Assembly: GCA_011048855.1 (NCBI GenBank)
Contig: DSCZ01000403.1
Span: 1-12,056 of the forward strand
Direction of reading: 5' to 3'
DNA length: 12,056 bases
Source of the DNA: Desulfobacteraceae bacterium
GTDB taxonomy: Bacteria > Desulfobacterota > DSM-4660 > Desulfatiglandales > Desulfatiglandaceae
Shown here: positions 1 through 6,383 of the stretch, piece by piece
How the letters are laid out: every line of letters starts with the position of its first letter
How positions within the stretch are numbered: the first letter of the stretch is position 1
Program-made: the position numbers and the translations under genes
Notes under the pieces: model-generated
What the model was told of the DNA's origin: nothing
The model's input: the letters and a program-made list of their open reading frames with translations, nothing else
Databases searched by the model: none

Positions 1-13
1 ACAGAACATTAGA
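1..13. repeat. Direct repeat flanking the REP pair (left copy)
   Basis: The 13 nt ACAGAACATTAGA at 1-13 recur exactly at 113-125, directly after the second REP hairpin, and the following ATCAA is also shared. In the right copy the ACA is the end of the REP 'CTCCCACA'. The left copy could therefore be the tail of another REP unit lying mostly outside the window, which would make this a tandem array with a period of about 112 nt. The repeat is seen directly; the array is inferred. Confidence 0.6.
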
Positions 14-33
14 ATCAAAATCCAGATCGGCAG

Positions 34-115
34 TGTGGGAGCACTTTGTAAGTGCGATTGTTGTCCGCAACTGCATGTAACGATAAGGATATCGCGGATA
101 CAATCCGCTCCCACA
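34..115. repeat. Head-to-head pair of REP hairpins (BIME-like)
   Basis: Two 25-nt units face each other: 34-58 on the plus strand and 91-115 on the minus strand. Each reads TGTGGGAGC, a 4-nt arm, TGT, the complementary 4-nt arm, then GCGAT. The arms are ACTT/AAGT in the first and GGAT/ATCC in the second, so the stem is kept while its sequence changes. GC on both sides extends the stem to 6 bp. The conserved GTGG before the hairpin and the inverted pairing match REP/BIME elements mobilised by RAYT (Y1 family, TnpA_REP) transposases. No RAYT gene is in the window. Confidence 0.85.
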
Positions 116-135
116 GAACATTAGAGATCAACTAT

Positions 136-257
136 CAGCTGGCGGAAAAAAGAACTACATGAAAAACAAACGACGCCGATACCGACACCAACACCAACAC
201 TTACACCGGCCGTGCGGGCCAGGCCAAAACTTTGTTTCGGCACTCCAAAAAGACCGA
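136..257 (+). repeat. Dispersed period-6 repeat, copy 1
   Basis: This copy starts with a head around AGCTGGCGGAAAAA and GAACTACATGAAAAAC. Then come six 6-nt units at 172-207 (GACGCC, GATACC, GACACC, AACACC, AACACT, TACACC). A tail follows through CGGCCGTGCGGGCCAGGCC to CACTCCAAAAAGA. Positions 184-253 match copy 2 (601-670) at 67 of 70 bases. The period-6 pattern translates as Pro-Thr/Pro-Ile runs on one strand and Val-Gly/Ile-Gly runs on the other, but no start, ribosome binding site or conserved frame supports a protein. I treat it as a non-coding repeat. Confidence 0.75.
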
Positions 258-443
258 TGACGATTACGACAACGACAACCGTTCCGCTTCCGCTCCACTG
301 ACAACGACTGAACTCCAGGCGAGTAAAGGCTGCGGCGGGGGGTTCGATGCGGGGGATTCATCGGGGAGAAGGAGCATCATGCGGGAGACTTCAGGGAAAA
401 CCCCAATGCTTGCGCCTGAAGCGCATTCGGTGCCGATTTCTTG
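258..443. other. Intergenic stretch between repeats, no gene seen
   Basis: I see no credible gene here. Short open frames exist on both strands, but they run into the neighbouring repeats and have no recognisable protein features or ribosome binding site. A small hairpin (TGCGC, CTGAA, GCGCA) lies near 412-425. The stretch may be the flank carried along with the REP unit at 444-468, but I cannot show that from this window. Confidence 0.5.
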
Positions 444-468
444 ATCGCGGTTAAAAACCGCTCTCACA
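444..468 (-). repeat. Single REP hairpin, third copy
   Basis: On the minus strand this reads TGTGAGAGC, GGTT, TTT, AACC, GCGAT. It has the same 25-nt layout as the pair at 34-115, with one change in the lead (GTGA for GTGG) and a different but still perfectly complementary arm pair. Three copies with three different complementary arms support selection on the hairpin rather than on the base sequence. Confidence 0.75.
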
Positions 469-534
469 GGGTATGGCGAGTCTTTCTCGTGGAGAGCTAC
501 GAAATATGAAGCACCCGCAGCGAAACCCCCGGCG

Positions 535-684
535 CAGCCGGAAGCGGAATGAACTACATGAAAAACAGACGATACCGACGCCGATACCGACGCCGATACC
601 GACACCAACACCAACACTTACACCGGCCGTGCGGGCCAGGCCAAAATTTCATTTCGGCACTCCAAAAAGATCGATACCGATACC
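535..684 (+). repeat. Dispersed period-6 repeat, copy 2
   Basis: The head (CAGCCGGAAGCGGAA, then GAACTACATGAAAAAC) matches copies 1 and 3. Nine 6-nt units run from 571 to 624, alternating GATACC and GACGCC before GACACC, AACACC, AACACT and TACACC. Copy 1 has six units, so the array length varies as expected from slippage. The tail at 601-670 is nearly identical to copy 1. After it, a few more GATACC-like units stop about 10 nt from the stop codon of the minus-strand gene at 695. Confidence 0.8.
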
Positions 685-694
685 TACCCCACAT

Positions 695-970
695 TCACTT
701 TCCATAAGGAACAACCATCCATAAACCGAGGATGATAAAAAGGGACCCGGCGCCCAGCCTTATGTATTCGGGTGAAACCACCCTGCTCACGAAAGCGCCG
801 CACAGCACGCCAATAAGCGAACTGAGCACAAGGGCGGCCGCCGAACCTATAAAAACAGAAATACGCGAGTCGCTTTCGGCAGCGAAACAGAGAGTGGCAA
901 GCTGTGTCTTATCACCAAGCTCAGCAAGAAATATCATTCCGAAAGTAGTGGCCAGTATTTTGAAATCCAT
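695..970 (-). CDS. Half-size UPF0016/TMEM165-GDT1 family membrane protein
   Basis: This 91-aa inner-membrane protein belongs to UPF0016 (TMEM165/Gdt1), a family of cation transporters linked to Mn2+ and Ca2+ export. The family signature E-x-G-D-(K/R)-(T/S) is present as ELGDKT at residues 17-22 in the first hydrophobic segment. Two more hydrophobic segments lie at about 36-60 and 70-88. Full-length members carry two such halves with two motifs (about 190 aa or more). This is one half only, so it must act as a homodimer or pair with a second half gene, which is not in the window. The ATG at 970 has GGAG at 981-984, 10 nt upstream. It diverges from moaA, and a period-6 repeat lies just after its stop. 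The metal it moves cannot be read from sequence. Confidence 0.85.
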   Translation of the reverse strand: MDFKILATTFGMIFLAELGDKTQLATLCFAAESDSRISVFIGSAAALVLSSLIGVLCGAFVSRVVSPEYIRLGAGSLFIILGLWMVVPYGK

Positions 971-1023
971 ATTCCTTCTGCTCCTTTATTATCAATTTCA
1001 TTAACCATCAAAAAGTTTAAACA

Positions 1024-1066
1024 GCACTTCCACATTTAGGTACAAGGATAAATTCATCCGTGGTGC
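1024..1066. other. Possible nested hairpin in the divergent intergenic region
   Basis: The arms GCA (1024-1026), CCAC (1030-1033) and GGAT (1046-1049) are followed by ATCC (1056-1059), GTGG (1060-1063) and TGC (1064-1066). They can fold into one interrupted helix with a 12-nt bulge on one side. On the minus strand it would lie in the leader of the UPF0016 gene; on the plus strand it lies before the moaA promoters. The short stems could be chance. I do not recognise a known riboswitch. Confidence 0.25.
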
Positions 1067-1070
1067 TATT

Positions 1071-1100
1071 TTGACCAATTGATAGTAAACATATTATAGA
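1071..1100 (+). promoter_or_regulatory. Possible distal sigma70-type promoter of moaA
   Basis: TTGACC at 1071-1076 is followed after 18 nt by TATAGA at 1095-1100 (or after 15 nt by TATTAT). The match is fair but weaker than the proximal promoter at 1149-1177, and it would give a leader of more than 100 nt. It is in an AT-rich stretch where such matches are common. Confidence 0.35.
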
Positions 1101-1148
1101 TTCAGATCATTTACCATAAAAACAGTCCTGGTTTCGACAACTAATGTT

Positions 1149-1177
1149 TTGACAGTTTTCACCCAAAGGGATATAAA
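1149..1177 (+). promoter_or_regulatory. Strong sigma70-type promoter of moaA
   Basis: A perfect TTGACA -35 box (1149-1154) is spaced 17 nt from TATAAA (1172-1177), which differs from the consensus TATAAT only at the last base. Transcription would start near 1183-1186, giving a leader of about 35 nt that contains the palindrome at 1187-1198 and the ribosome binding site. Confidence 0.7.
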
Positions 1178-1186
1178 TTCAAAATT

Positions 1187-1198
1187 AGGCAGCTGCCT
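1187..1198. promoter_or_regulatory. 12-nt perfect palindrome at the predicted moaA transcription start
   Basis: AGGCAGCTGCCT is a perfect inverted repeat lying just after the predicted transcription start and 2 nt before the AAAGGAGG ribosome binding site (1201-1208). This is the usual place for a repressor operator. As RNA it could only form a 4-bp stem with a 4-nt loop, so DNA binding by a dimeric protein is the likelier reading. The binding factor is unknown, and the sequence does not look like the ModE site I know. Confidence 0.4.
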
Positions 1199-1218
1199 GA
1201 AAAGGAGGATGTTTTTTT

Positions 1219-2223
1219 ATGGATAACCACCCGCGGAACCTAGAAGACCGCTACGGACGCCGCCTTACATACTTGAGGGTTTCGGTGACCGACCGTTGCA
1301 ATCTCCGTTGCATGTATTGCATACCGCGAAACGGAATCGAGAAGGTACACCACGCGCACGTGCTTTCATATGAAGAGTTGATTAGAATATGCCGGATCGC
1401 AGTGGAACTCGGTATCGATAAAATCCGGATCACCGGAGGAGAACCGCTGGTTCGTGCTGATATAGACAAATTTCTGCTCCGGCTGGCAGAGACCCCCGGC
1501 CTCTCCGAAATCACCCTGACAACCAACGGCGTTTTGCTCGCCCCGTATCTGGAAACGTTGAAAGAAGCCGGCATGAGGCGTATCAACATCAGCCTGGACA
1601 CACTGGTCAGAGGCAAATATCAATTCATCACCGGACGGGATTGCCTTCTGCCGGTGCTCGATTCGATCGACAAAGCCAATGCAGCCGGTTTCGACCCGGT
1701 CAAGATCAATGCGGTCGTCATGCGGGGAATAAACGACGACGAGGTGGAAGACCTGGCCCGGCTTTCGATAGACCGTCCATTTCATGTCAGATTCATTGAG
1801 TATATGCCAATGGGGGGATCCTCACAGGATTTCCCGGATCTTTACATGCCTTCCAGCGAAGTCGCCGGCTTGATCGAAGAATCTCTCGGGTCCCTCGATC
1901 CTGTTCTTTCGAAAAAGGGGGACGGCCCGGCTCGAAGGTTCAAAATCAAGGGCGCCGCCGGGGAAGTCGGGTTCATCAGCGCGGTGAGCAACCATTTCTG
2001 CGACTCATGCAACCGGCTCCGGTTAACGGCCACCGGCTGTTTGAGAACCTGCCTTCTCTCGGACATGGAAACGGACCTCAAAGAACCATTAAGGCAGGGC
2101 GTGTCAGATTCCGAGCTTGCCGATATTTTTAAAAATGGAGTTCTCCTCAAGCCCAGGAGACATTCGCTTGGGGCCCCTGATAGCCTGGGGATACACGGCC
2201 GCATGTCGGCGATAGGAGGATAA
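1219..2223 (+). CDS. moaA: GTP 3',8-cyclase MoaA (molybdenum cofactor synthesis)
   Basis: MoaA is a radical SAM enzyme that rearranges GTP to 3',8-cyclo-dihydro-GTP, the first step of molybdenum cofactor synthesis; MoaC completes the step. At 334 aa it has the family's usual length. The N-terminal radical SAM 4Fe-4S cluster is bound by C27, C31 and C34 (CNLRCMYC), with the SAM-contacting ITGGEP motif at 71-76. The second, substrate-binding cluster is the CX2CX13C set starting CDSC near residue 264, with one extra cysteine inside the spacing. The protein ends in the required Gly-Gly (SAIGG). The ATG has a strong AAAGGAGG site 10 nt upstream. No other moa, mog or mob gene is next to it; its right neighbour converges, with 10 nt between stops. 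A promoter and palindrome precede it. Confidence 0.97.
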   Translation: MDNHPRNLEDRYGRRLTYLRVSVTDRCNLRCMYCIPRNGIEKVHHAHVLSYEELIRICRIAVELGIDKIRITGGEPLVRADIDKFLLRLAETPGLSEITLTTNGVLLAPYLETLKEAGMRRINISLDTLVRGKYQFITGRDCLLPVLDSIDKANAAGFDPVKINAVVMRGINDDEVEDLARLSIDRPFHVRFIEYMPMGGSSQDFPDLYMPSSEVAGLIEESLGSLDPVLSKKGDGPARRFKIKGAAGEVGFISAVSNHFCDSCNRLRLTATGCLRTCLLSDMETDLKEPLRQGVSDSELADIFKNGVLLKPRRHSLGAPDSLGIHGRMSAIGG

Positions 2224-2233
2224 AACCTGAGAT

Positions 2234-3091
2234 TTACCTGCCGCGCGCAGATATCCCCAGCAGGGCGGCTGCATTTTCTCCACAAATGCGTGCTCGCTCT
2301 TTGCCGCCAATCGAGGCCGCCGTCATTTCGCTGAAATATCTGCGAGGGGGAATTAACGGGTAATCGCTTCCAAAGAGGATCTTGTCGGCGCCCGCTGCTG
2401 AAACCGCCAGTGAATATATTTCCTGCCGGTAGAGATACGGGGAGGCGGCCGTATCAAACCAGACATTTTTGAGACTCCCGGGGACTTCTCGTTTCATCAA
2501 TCCGTAAAAGATCAACCCTCCTCCCCAGTGGGCAAGGATGAGCCTGTTTTCCGGGTAAGCTTTTACAAACCGGTAAATCCCGGGCAGCGTCATCGGGGCC
2601 TTTCCCGGGTAATCAGCGCCCACCGGCTCGTTTGTATGGAGCATCACGGGCACATCCCGTTCCCGGGCGGCGGCCATCACCTCACCGCATGAAGCTACCA
2701 GGTCCTCCGAAAAATCCCGCCCGTAGAATGCCAGCTCACCTATGCCTGAAAGGCCGCCTTCCAGGCATCTTCGGACTTCTTCGGCCGCCCATGCACGGTC
2801 AGCCGGCACACAGCAAAAACCCTTTAAACGATCGGGATATGCCTCCACAGCTTCCAGAATATAATCGTTGTGTCTGCGACAAAGTTCCCTGCTCCGCCAT
2901 GGAAAACCGAAGGTAACGGACAGGTCCACCCGGTTTTCGTCCATACCCTGGATCAATTCCTCGTAGCCGACACACCTTGCCTTTTCGTCCGCGTAGAGTG
3001 TTTTAAAGGCGGGTTCTGAATCAAAAAACGAAGTCCTGTCTTTTCGTATAGACTCGGGGAACACATGTGTATGCACATCTATGATCATCAC
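2234..3091 (-). CDS. TIM-barrel metal-dependent amidohydrolase (COG2159 type)
   Basis: This 285-aa soluble protein carries the metal ligands of the amidohydrolase superfamily: H7 and H9 in the first strand (DVHTH), E119 in GIGEL, H152 (MLHTNEP), H188 (LAHWGG) and D243 (FGSDYP). The layout fits the ACMSD-like/COG2159 group, whose members are hydrolases or decarboxylases of varied substrates; the substrate cannot be told here. The GTG at 3091 overlaps the stop of the TlpA-like gene by 4 nt (GTGA). The next codon, ATG at 3088, shares one base with that stop (TGATG). Either start implies translational coupling, and there is no strong separate ribosome binding site. A cytoplasmic hydrolase coupled to a membrane-tethered thioredoxin is an odd pairing. 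Confidence 0.85.
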   Translation of the reverse strand: MMIIDVHTHVFPESIRKDRTSFFDSEPAFKTLYADEKARCVGYEELIQGMDENRVDLSVTFGFPWRSRELCRRHNDYILEAVEAYPDRLKGFCCVPADRAWAAEEVRRCLEGGLSGIGELAFYGRDFSEDLVASCGEVMAAARERDVPVMLHTNEPVGADYPGKAPMTLPGIYRFVKAYPENRLILAHWGGGLIFYGLMKREVPGSLKNVWFDTAASPYLYRQEIYSLAVSAAGADKILFGSDYPLIPPRRYFSEMTAASIGGKERARICGENAAALLGISARGR

Positions 3092-3624
3092 ATCACCGAT
3101 TCCAGTGATTTTTCCAGTGCACCCGGCCGGAAACCTACAAGTTTATCCCGGATGGCACCGTTTCTGTCGATCACGAACATCGTGGGAATGGCTATTTGAT
3201 CATCACCGAAATAGTCAGCCAGAAGCTCTCTGGTATAACGTATTACCCTGTAATTGATCCCCTTTTCCCTGATGAAAGATTTCAACTCCCGATCTCCTGT
3301 TTTCGGGTCTTCGTCCAGTGACACGCCCAGGACCACCAGGCCCAGGGATTCGTATTCATTCTGCAGACTGACCAGTTCGGGGATCGATTCCCTGCACGGA
3401 GGACACCAGGTAGCCCAAAAATCAAGCAAAACCACATTTCCCTTGTATTCGTCGAGAGTGACAGTTTCTCCATAAATATCTTTAAGTATGAACAAAGGAG
3501 CCGGAACATCATCATGATTCCGCCCGACACTTAATACGGCGAAAAAAACCATGGCCAAAAACAATACCACCGCCACCCATTTGACAGGGCTCGAAAAGCC
3601 TGCGAGTTTACTTTGAAGACTCAT
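3088..3624 (-). CDS. TlpA-like membrane-anchored thioredoxin
   Basis: This 178-aa protein is a TlpA/ResA-type thiol-disulfide oxidoreductase facing the periplasm. An uncleaved N-terminal membrane anchor spans about 15-33. The thioredoxin fold follows, with the active site WCPPC at 73-77 (C74, C77) and the cis-proline in AIPT (P147). Proteins of this type reduce disulfides in periplasmic targets, often apocytochrome c, but no cytochrome-maturation gene is adjacent, so the partner is unknown. The ATG at 3624 has AAGGA 7 nt upstream (3632-3636). It is the first gene of a two-gene unit with the amidohydrolase. Its promoter must lie between the terminator of priA and position 3637, a stretch mostly occupied by a dispersed repeat. 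Confidence 0.92.
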   Translation of the reverse strand: MSLQSKLAGFSSPVKWVAVVLFLAMVFFAVLSVGRNHDDVPAPLFILKDIYGETVTLDEYKGNVVLLDFWATWCPPCRESIPELVSLQNEYESLGLVVLGVSLDEDPKTGDRELKSFIREKGINYRVIRYTRELLADYFGDDQIAIPTMFVIDRNGAIRDKLVGFRPGALEKSLESVM

Positions 3625-3678
3625 AAGACAATCCTTTCAAGGAATCGATTTTGACGGCGTCGTAAGAAGTCCCCTGGC

Positions 3679-3793
3679 CGTCATCCCGGACTTGATTCCC
3701 GATTTTTTCGGGATAAACCTCTATCCAGAAGTTGTTGAAACTACTAGATTCCGGCCGCAGTTTATCCCGGGTTTATTCGGGGCCGGAATGACG
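3679..3793. repeat. Dispersed intergenic inverted repeat of the 'VIPAKAGIQ' type
   Basis: The element begins CGTCATCCCGG and ends CCGGAATGACG, so its ends are near-perfect inverted repeats. Each arm carries its own hairpin: CCCGA/TCGGG at 3698-3712 on the left, and GGCC/GGCC arms within 3752-3786 on the right. A central TATCCAGAAGTTGTTGAAACTACTAGATT joins the two halves in the layout typical of MITE-like intergenic repeats that translate as VIPAKAGIQ in many proteobacterial genomes; here one frame gives VIPAPNKPGI. It has no coding role. Only one copy is in the window. Confidence 0.65.
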
Positions 3794-3825
3794 AAAAAGG
3801 GCTTTTTTCGACTCTTTAAGAGCCC
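3794..3825 (-). terminator. Probable terminator of the cvpA-priA operon
   Basis: On the minus strand GGGCT (3825-3821) pairs with AGCCC (3803-3799) and is followed by a run of five T (3798-3794). The loop holds a second small inverted repeat (CTCTTAAAGAG shared with the stem edge). It lies 74 nt after the priA stop and just before the dispersed repeat. The stem is short, so the assignment is moderate. Confidence 0.5.
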
Positions 3826-3898
3826 ATTAATTTTCATCTCATAATGAATCAAGGAATGGCTGTAAGTTACAAAAAAAATGTTCGACCGGCACACGTTT

Positions 3899-6352
3899 TC
3901 AAACCATGTTGTAGGGATCGATATCGATTGAAAGCCTGACACTGGTGTTGCGAAATCGGTTTTTCCAGCAATCTCCACTGCAGGTCAAAAAATGTCTCAT
4001 CAGCCCTATATTTTTGCTTTTGACAAGCAGCTGCCATCGATATTTCCCCTTCAACCTCGCAATCGGCGCTTCCACAGGTCCCATAACTTTTATTTCCCGG
4101 CCTCTGTTCAACCATGCATCAAGCATCGACCTCATTATAATTTTGAGTTCCCGAGCCGCATCGGCGGTCGTTTCCCTGACGCTCCCCTGAAGCAGCAGGC
4201 ATGCCATATGTGACAGCGGCGGGTAGTCGAGTCCGGCCCTCAAAGCCATTTCACGTTCGAAAAAAGCTCTATAATCGTGGTTCATCGCAGAACGGACCGC
4301 ATAGTGTTCAGGGGAAAATGTCTGGATCAACACTTTTCCAGGCCTGCTGCCCCTGCCGGCCCTGCCGGACACCTGGCACAGCAGCTGAAAAGTCCTTTCC
4401 GAAGCTCTGAAGTCGGGTACGGACAGGGATTGATCAGCAGCCACCACCCCCACCAATGTAACACCGGGGAAATCGTAGCCTTTGGTTATCATCTGGGTGC
4501 CTGCCAGGATATCGATTTCTCCGGCGCCGAAACTTTTCAAAATGCTTCCAGCCCGACCTCTTCGACGGGTGCTGTCCGTGTCCAGGCGCGCGACACGCGC
4601 TGTCGGAAACAAATCCTTCAGTTCCTGTTCGAGCCGTTCAATGCCGAAGCCAAGCGAACGAAGCTCCCCGTTGCCGCACTTTTCACAGCGCAGGTTTATA
4701 GGGCAGCGGTACCCACAGTAATGGCATGTCAAGCGGTTGTCTTCCAAATGATAAGTCAGAGCCACGTCACAGTTCGGGCAGGTGAGCCTGCTTCCGCATC
4801 TGCGGCATATCAGAGAACGATGGAATCCCCTGCGGTTCAAAAAAAGGATCACCTGTTCGCCTTTTGTCATGGTATCTTCTACCGCTTCTTTGAGCCGAGC
4901 ACCCAGCATACCCTCCTTTTGCTTCTCCTCCCCCGTCCCCCTCATGTCCACGAGCTCCACCTCGGGCAGAGGCCTGCTGTCGACCCGTTCGGGCATGGTC
5001 AGCAAACGGTAACGCCCTTGAACCGCATTGTGATATGACTGCACCGAGGGGCTGCCCGAGCCGAGGATTACCACGGCTTCCTCAATCCGGGCCCTTACCA
5101 CCGCTGCATCCCTGGCATTGTACCGCGGACTGGTATCCTGTTTGTAGGAAGAATCGAACTCCTCATCCACGATAATGAGCCCGGGCCTGGGAAGAGGCGC
5201 AAAAAGCGCCGACCTGGCCCCCACCACCAGGTCCACCTTGCCTTCGGCGATCCGCAACCACTGATCATAGCGTTGACCACGCGTCAGGTTGCTGTGATAA
5301 ATCGCGACCCTTTCCTTGAAACGGGAGCGAAAAATATTCTCCATATAGGTCGCAAGTGAAATTTCGGGCACCATGACCAGCGCCTGTTTGCCCCTCTTTA
5401 CGGTTTCTTCCACCGCACGGCAGTACACCTCTGTCTTTCCGCTGCCGGTGACTCCGTAAAGAAGACAGGGAACGAATTTCTCCTCCGCCAGCCAGCGCTC
5501 GATGCATGAAACGGCAGCTTCCTGCTGTGGAAAAAGTTTATCCGGGGGCGTCGAAGGAAACAGCAAGTCGCCGCAACCGTCCCTCACCACAGGCACTTGC
5601 ACTACCTCCAGGATACCTTTTCCTGCCCATTTCTTTAAAAGATAGCCCCCATTTGAGAAAAGTCGGGTCAATTCAGAGACCGGCACGGTTCCGGCATCAA
5701 ACACCGTTTTCAAAAATTCCCTTTCCTTTGCGGCTTTGAAGGCTCCACCGGAAAGTGCCTTCAACTCATCGATCCCGCCCTGATGCAACGACCTGACGAA
5801 ACGACGGAACACCGGCCCCGGCCCAAGCCCGGGAGGCTTGTCCTCCTCCTGGAAAAATCCTTTGGCCGATAAAGCCCGTAGCTTTGACACGGGCCATCGC
5901 TTCCCCCCCCTGGGATGATCCCGGACCCATTCCAGCATCGGGCGTTCAGGAGCATCTTCGTCCATGCTTTCGAGCGCCCGACGTCCTTTGCCTGTGAGTC
6001 TGAAAACACTTGTGGAATGAACGTCAAGACCGCCCGGCAGGGCAGCTCGGATGACCTGGCCTACGGGATGAAGGTAATAATCAGAGATCCACTCGAACAG
6101 AGCAGCCTGGGCTGGATGAAAAAAGGGGTGCCTGTCCGGGGCATCTATTATCTCCTTCCAGCCTTCTTCGGGCTGCGACCGGAAGCACTCGAGCACAAAA
6201 CCTGTGACCGTTCGCGCGCCGAAAGGCACCAGGACTCTGGAACCCACGTGAACGATGTCTTTCAGGGCCGCCGGAACCGTATAGCTGAATGTGTTCTTGA
6301 CGGGAAGGCACACGGCCACCCTGGCACAGACCCGGTTGAATCCTTTTGACAC
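3899..6352 (-). CDS. priA: Primosomal protein N' PriA (replication restart helicase)
   Basis: PriA recognises stalled forks, unwinds DNA 3' to 5' and reloads the replicative helicase. The 817-aa protein has the N-terminal 3'-end-binding domain (from VAVCLPVKNTFSY), Walker A GVTGSGKT at 300-307, motif II at 396-399, motif III at 431-436, a zinc-binding insert and the late helicase motifs (GTQMITKG 618-625, SGRAGRG 662-668). The zinc cysteines C516, C519, C525, C528, C543, C546, C556 and C559 keep the E. coli spacing exactly; C550 is extra. Motif II reads DEEF, not the usual DEEH, and motif III reads GSGSPS, not GSATPS. The GTG start has AAGGAG 7 nt upstream (6360-6365). The C-terminus (VRLSIDIDPYNMV) is complete. 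It is the last gene of the cvpA operon, 31 nt after plsC. Confidence 0.96.
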   Translation of the reverse strand: MSKGFNRVCARVAVCLPVKNTFSYTVPAALKDIVHVGSRVLVPFGARTVTGFVLECFRSQPEEGWKEIIDAPDRHPFFHPAQAALFEWISDYYLHPVGQVIRAALPGGLDVHSTSVFRLTGKGRRALESMDEDAPERPMLEWVRDHPRGGKRWPVSKLRALSAKGFFQEEDKPPGLGPGPVFRRFVRSLHQGGIDELKALSGGAFKAAKEREFLKTVFDAGTVPVSELTRLFSNGGYLLKKWAGKGILEVVQVPVVRDGCGDLLFPSTPPDKLFPQQEAAVSCIERWLAEEKFVPCLLYGVTGSGKTEVYCRAVEETVKRGKQALVMVPEISLATYMENIFRSRFKERVAIYHSNLTRGQRYDQWLRIAEGKVDLVVGARSALFAPLPRPGLIIVDEEFDSSYKQDTSPRYNARDAAVVRARIEEAVVILGSGSPSVQSYHNAVQGRYRLLTMPERVDSRPLPEVELVDMRGTGEEKQKEGMLGARLKEAVEDTMTKGEQVILFLNRRGFHRSLICRRCGSRLTCPNCDVALTYHLEDNRLTCHYCGYRCPINLRCEKCGNGELRSLGFGIERLEQELKDLFPTARVARLDTDSTRRRGRAGSILKSFGAGEIDILAGTQMITKGYDFPGVTLVGVVAADQSLSVPDFRASERTFQLLCQVSGRAGRGSRPGKVLIQTFSPEHYAVRSAMNHDYRAFFEREMALRAGLDYPPLSHMACLLLQGSVRETTADAARELKIIMRSMLDAWLNRGREIKVMGPVEAPIARLKGKYRWQLLVKSKNIGLMRHFLTCSGDCWKNRFRNTSVRLSIDIDPYNMV

Positions 6353-6383
6353 GAAAATTCTCCTTGGCGGGGAAGGGAGGTGT

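Noticed and set aside
34..684. CRISPR array
   Set aside because: The repeats are inverted hairpins and contiguous 6-nt units of varying sequence. There are no regularly spaced identical repeats with unique spacers and no cas genes.
232..724. Open frames across 232-444, 264-617 and 473-724 with Pro-Ile/Pro-Thr or Val-Ser/Val-Gly runs
   Set aside because: The runs come from the 6-nt repeat units, which are open in several frames at once. The frames have no ribosome binding sites and are not kept between the repeat copies.
971..1100. yybP-ykoY manganese riboswitch before the UPF0016 gene
   Set aside because: The conserved loop sequences I would expect are not visible on the minus strand; only a short interrupted hairpin is present.
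1010..1218. Molybdenum cofactor riboswitch before moaA
   Set aside because: The leader predicted from the strong promoter is only about 35 nt, too short for that riboswitch, and I find no matching long helices in the region.
3679..3793. Insertion sequence remnant
   Set aside because: The ends are inverted repeats, but the 115-nt element has no transposase fragment; it fits a small non-coding intergenic repeat better.
3899..4020. Frameshift near the C-terminus of PriA
   Set aside because: The stretch before the end looks divergent, but the reading frame finishes with VRLSIDIDP, the conserved C-terminal PriA motif, so the gene is intact.
4277..5038. Long plus-strand open frame of 253 codons opposite priA
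   Set aside because: It lies wholly antisense to the well-supported priA coding sequence, shows no protein motif, and fits a shadow frame in GC-rich sequence.
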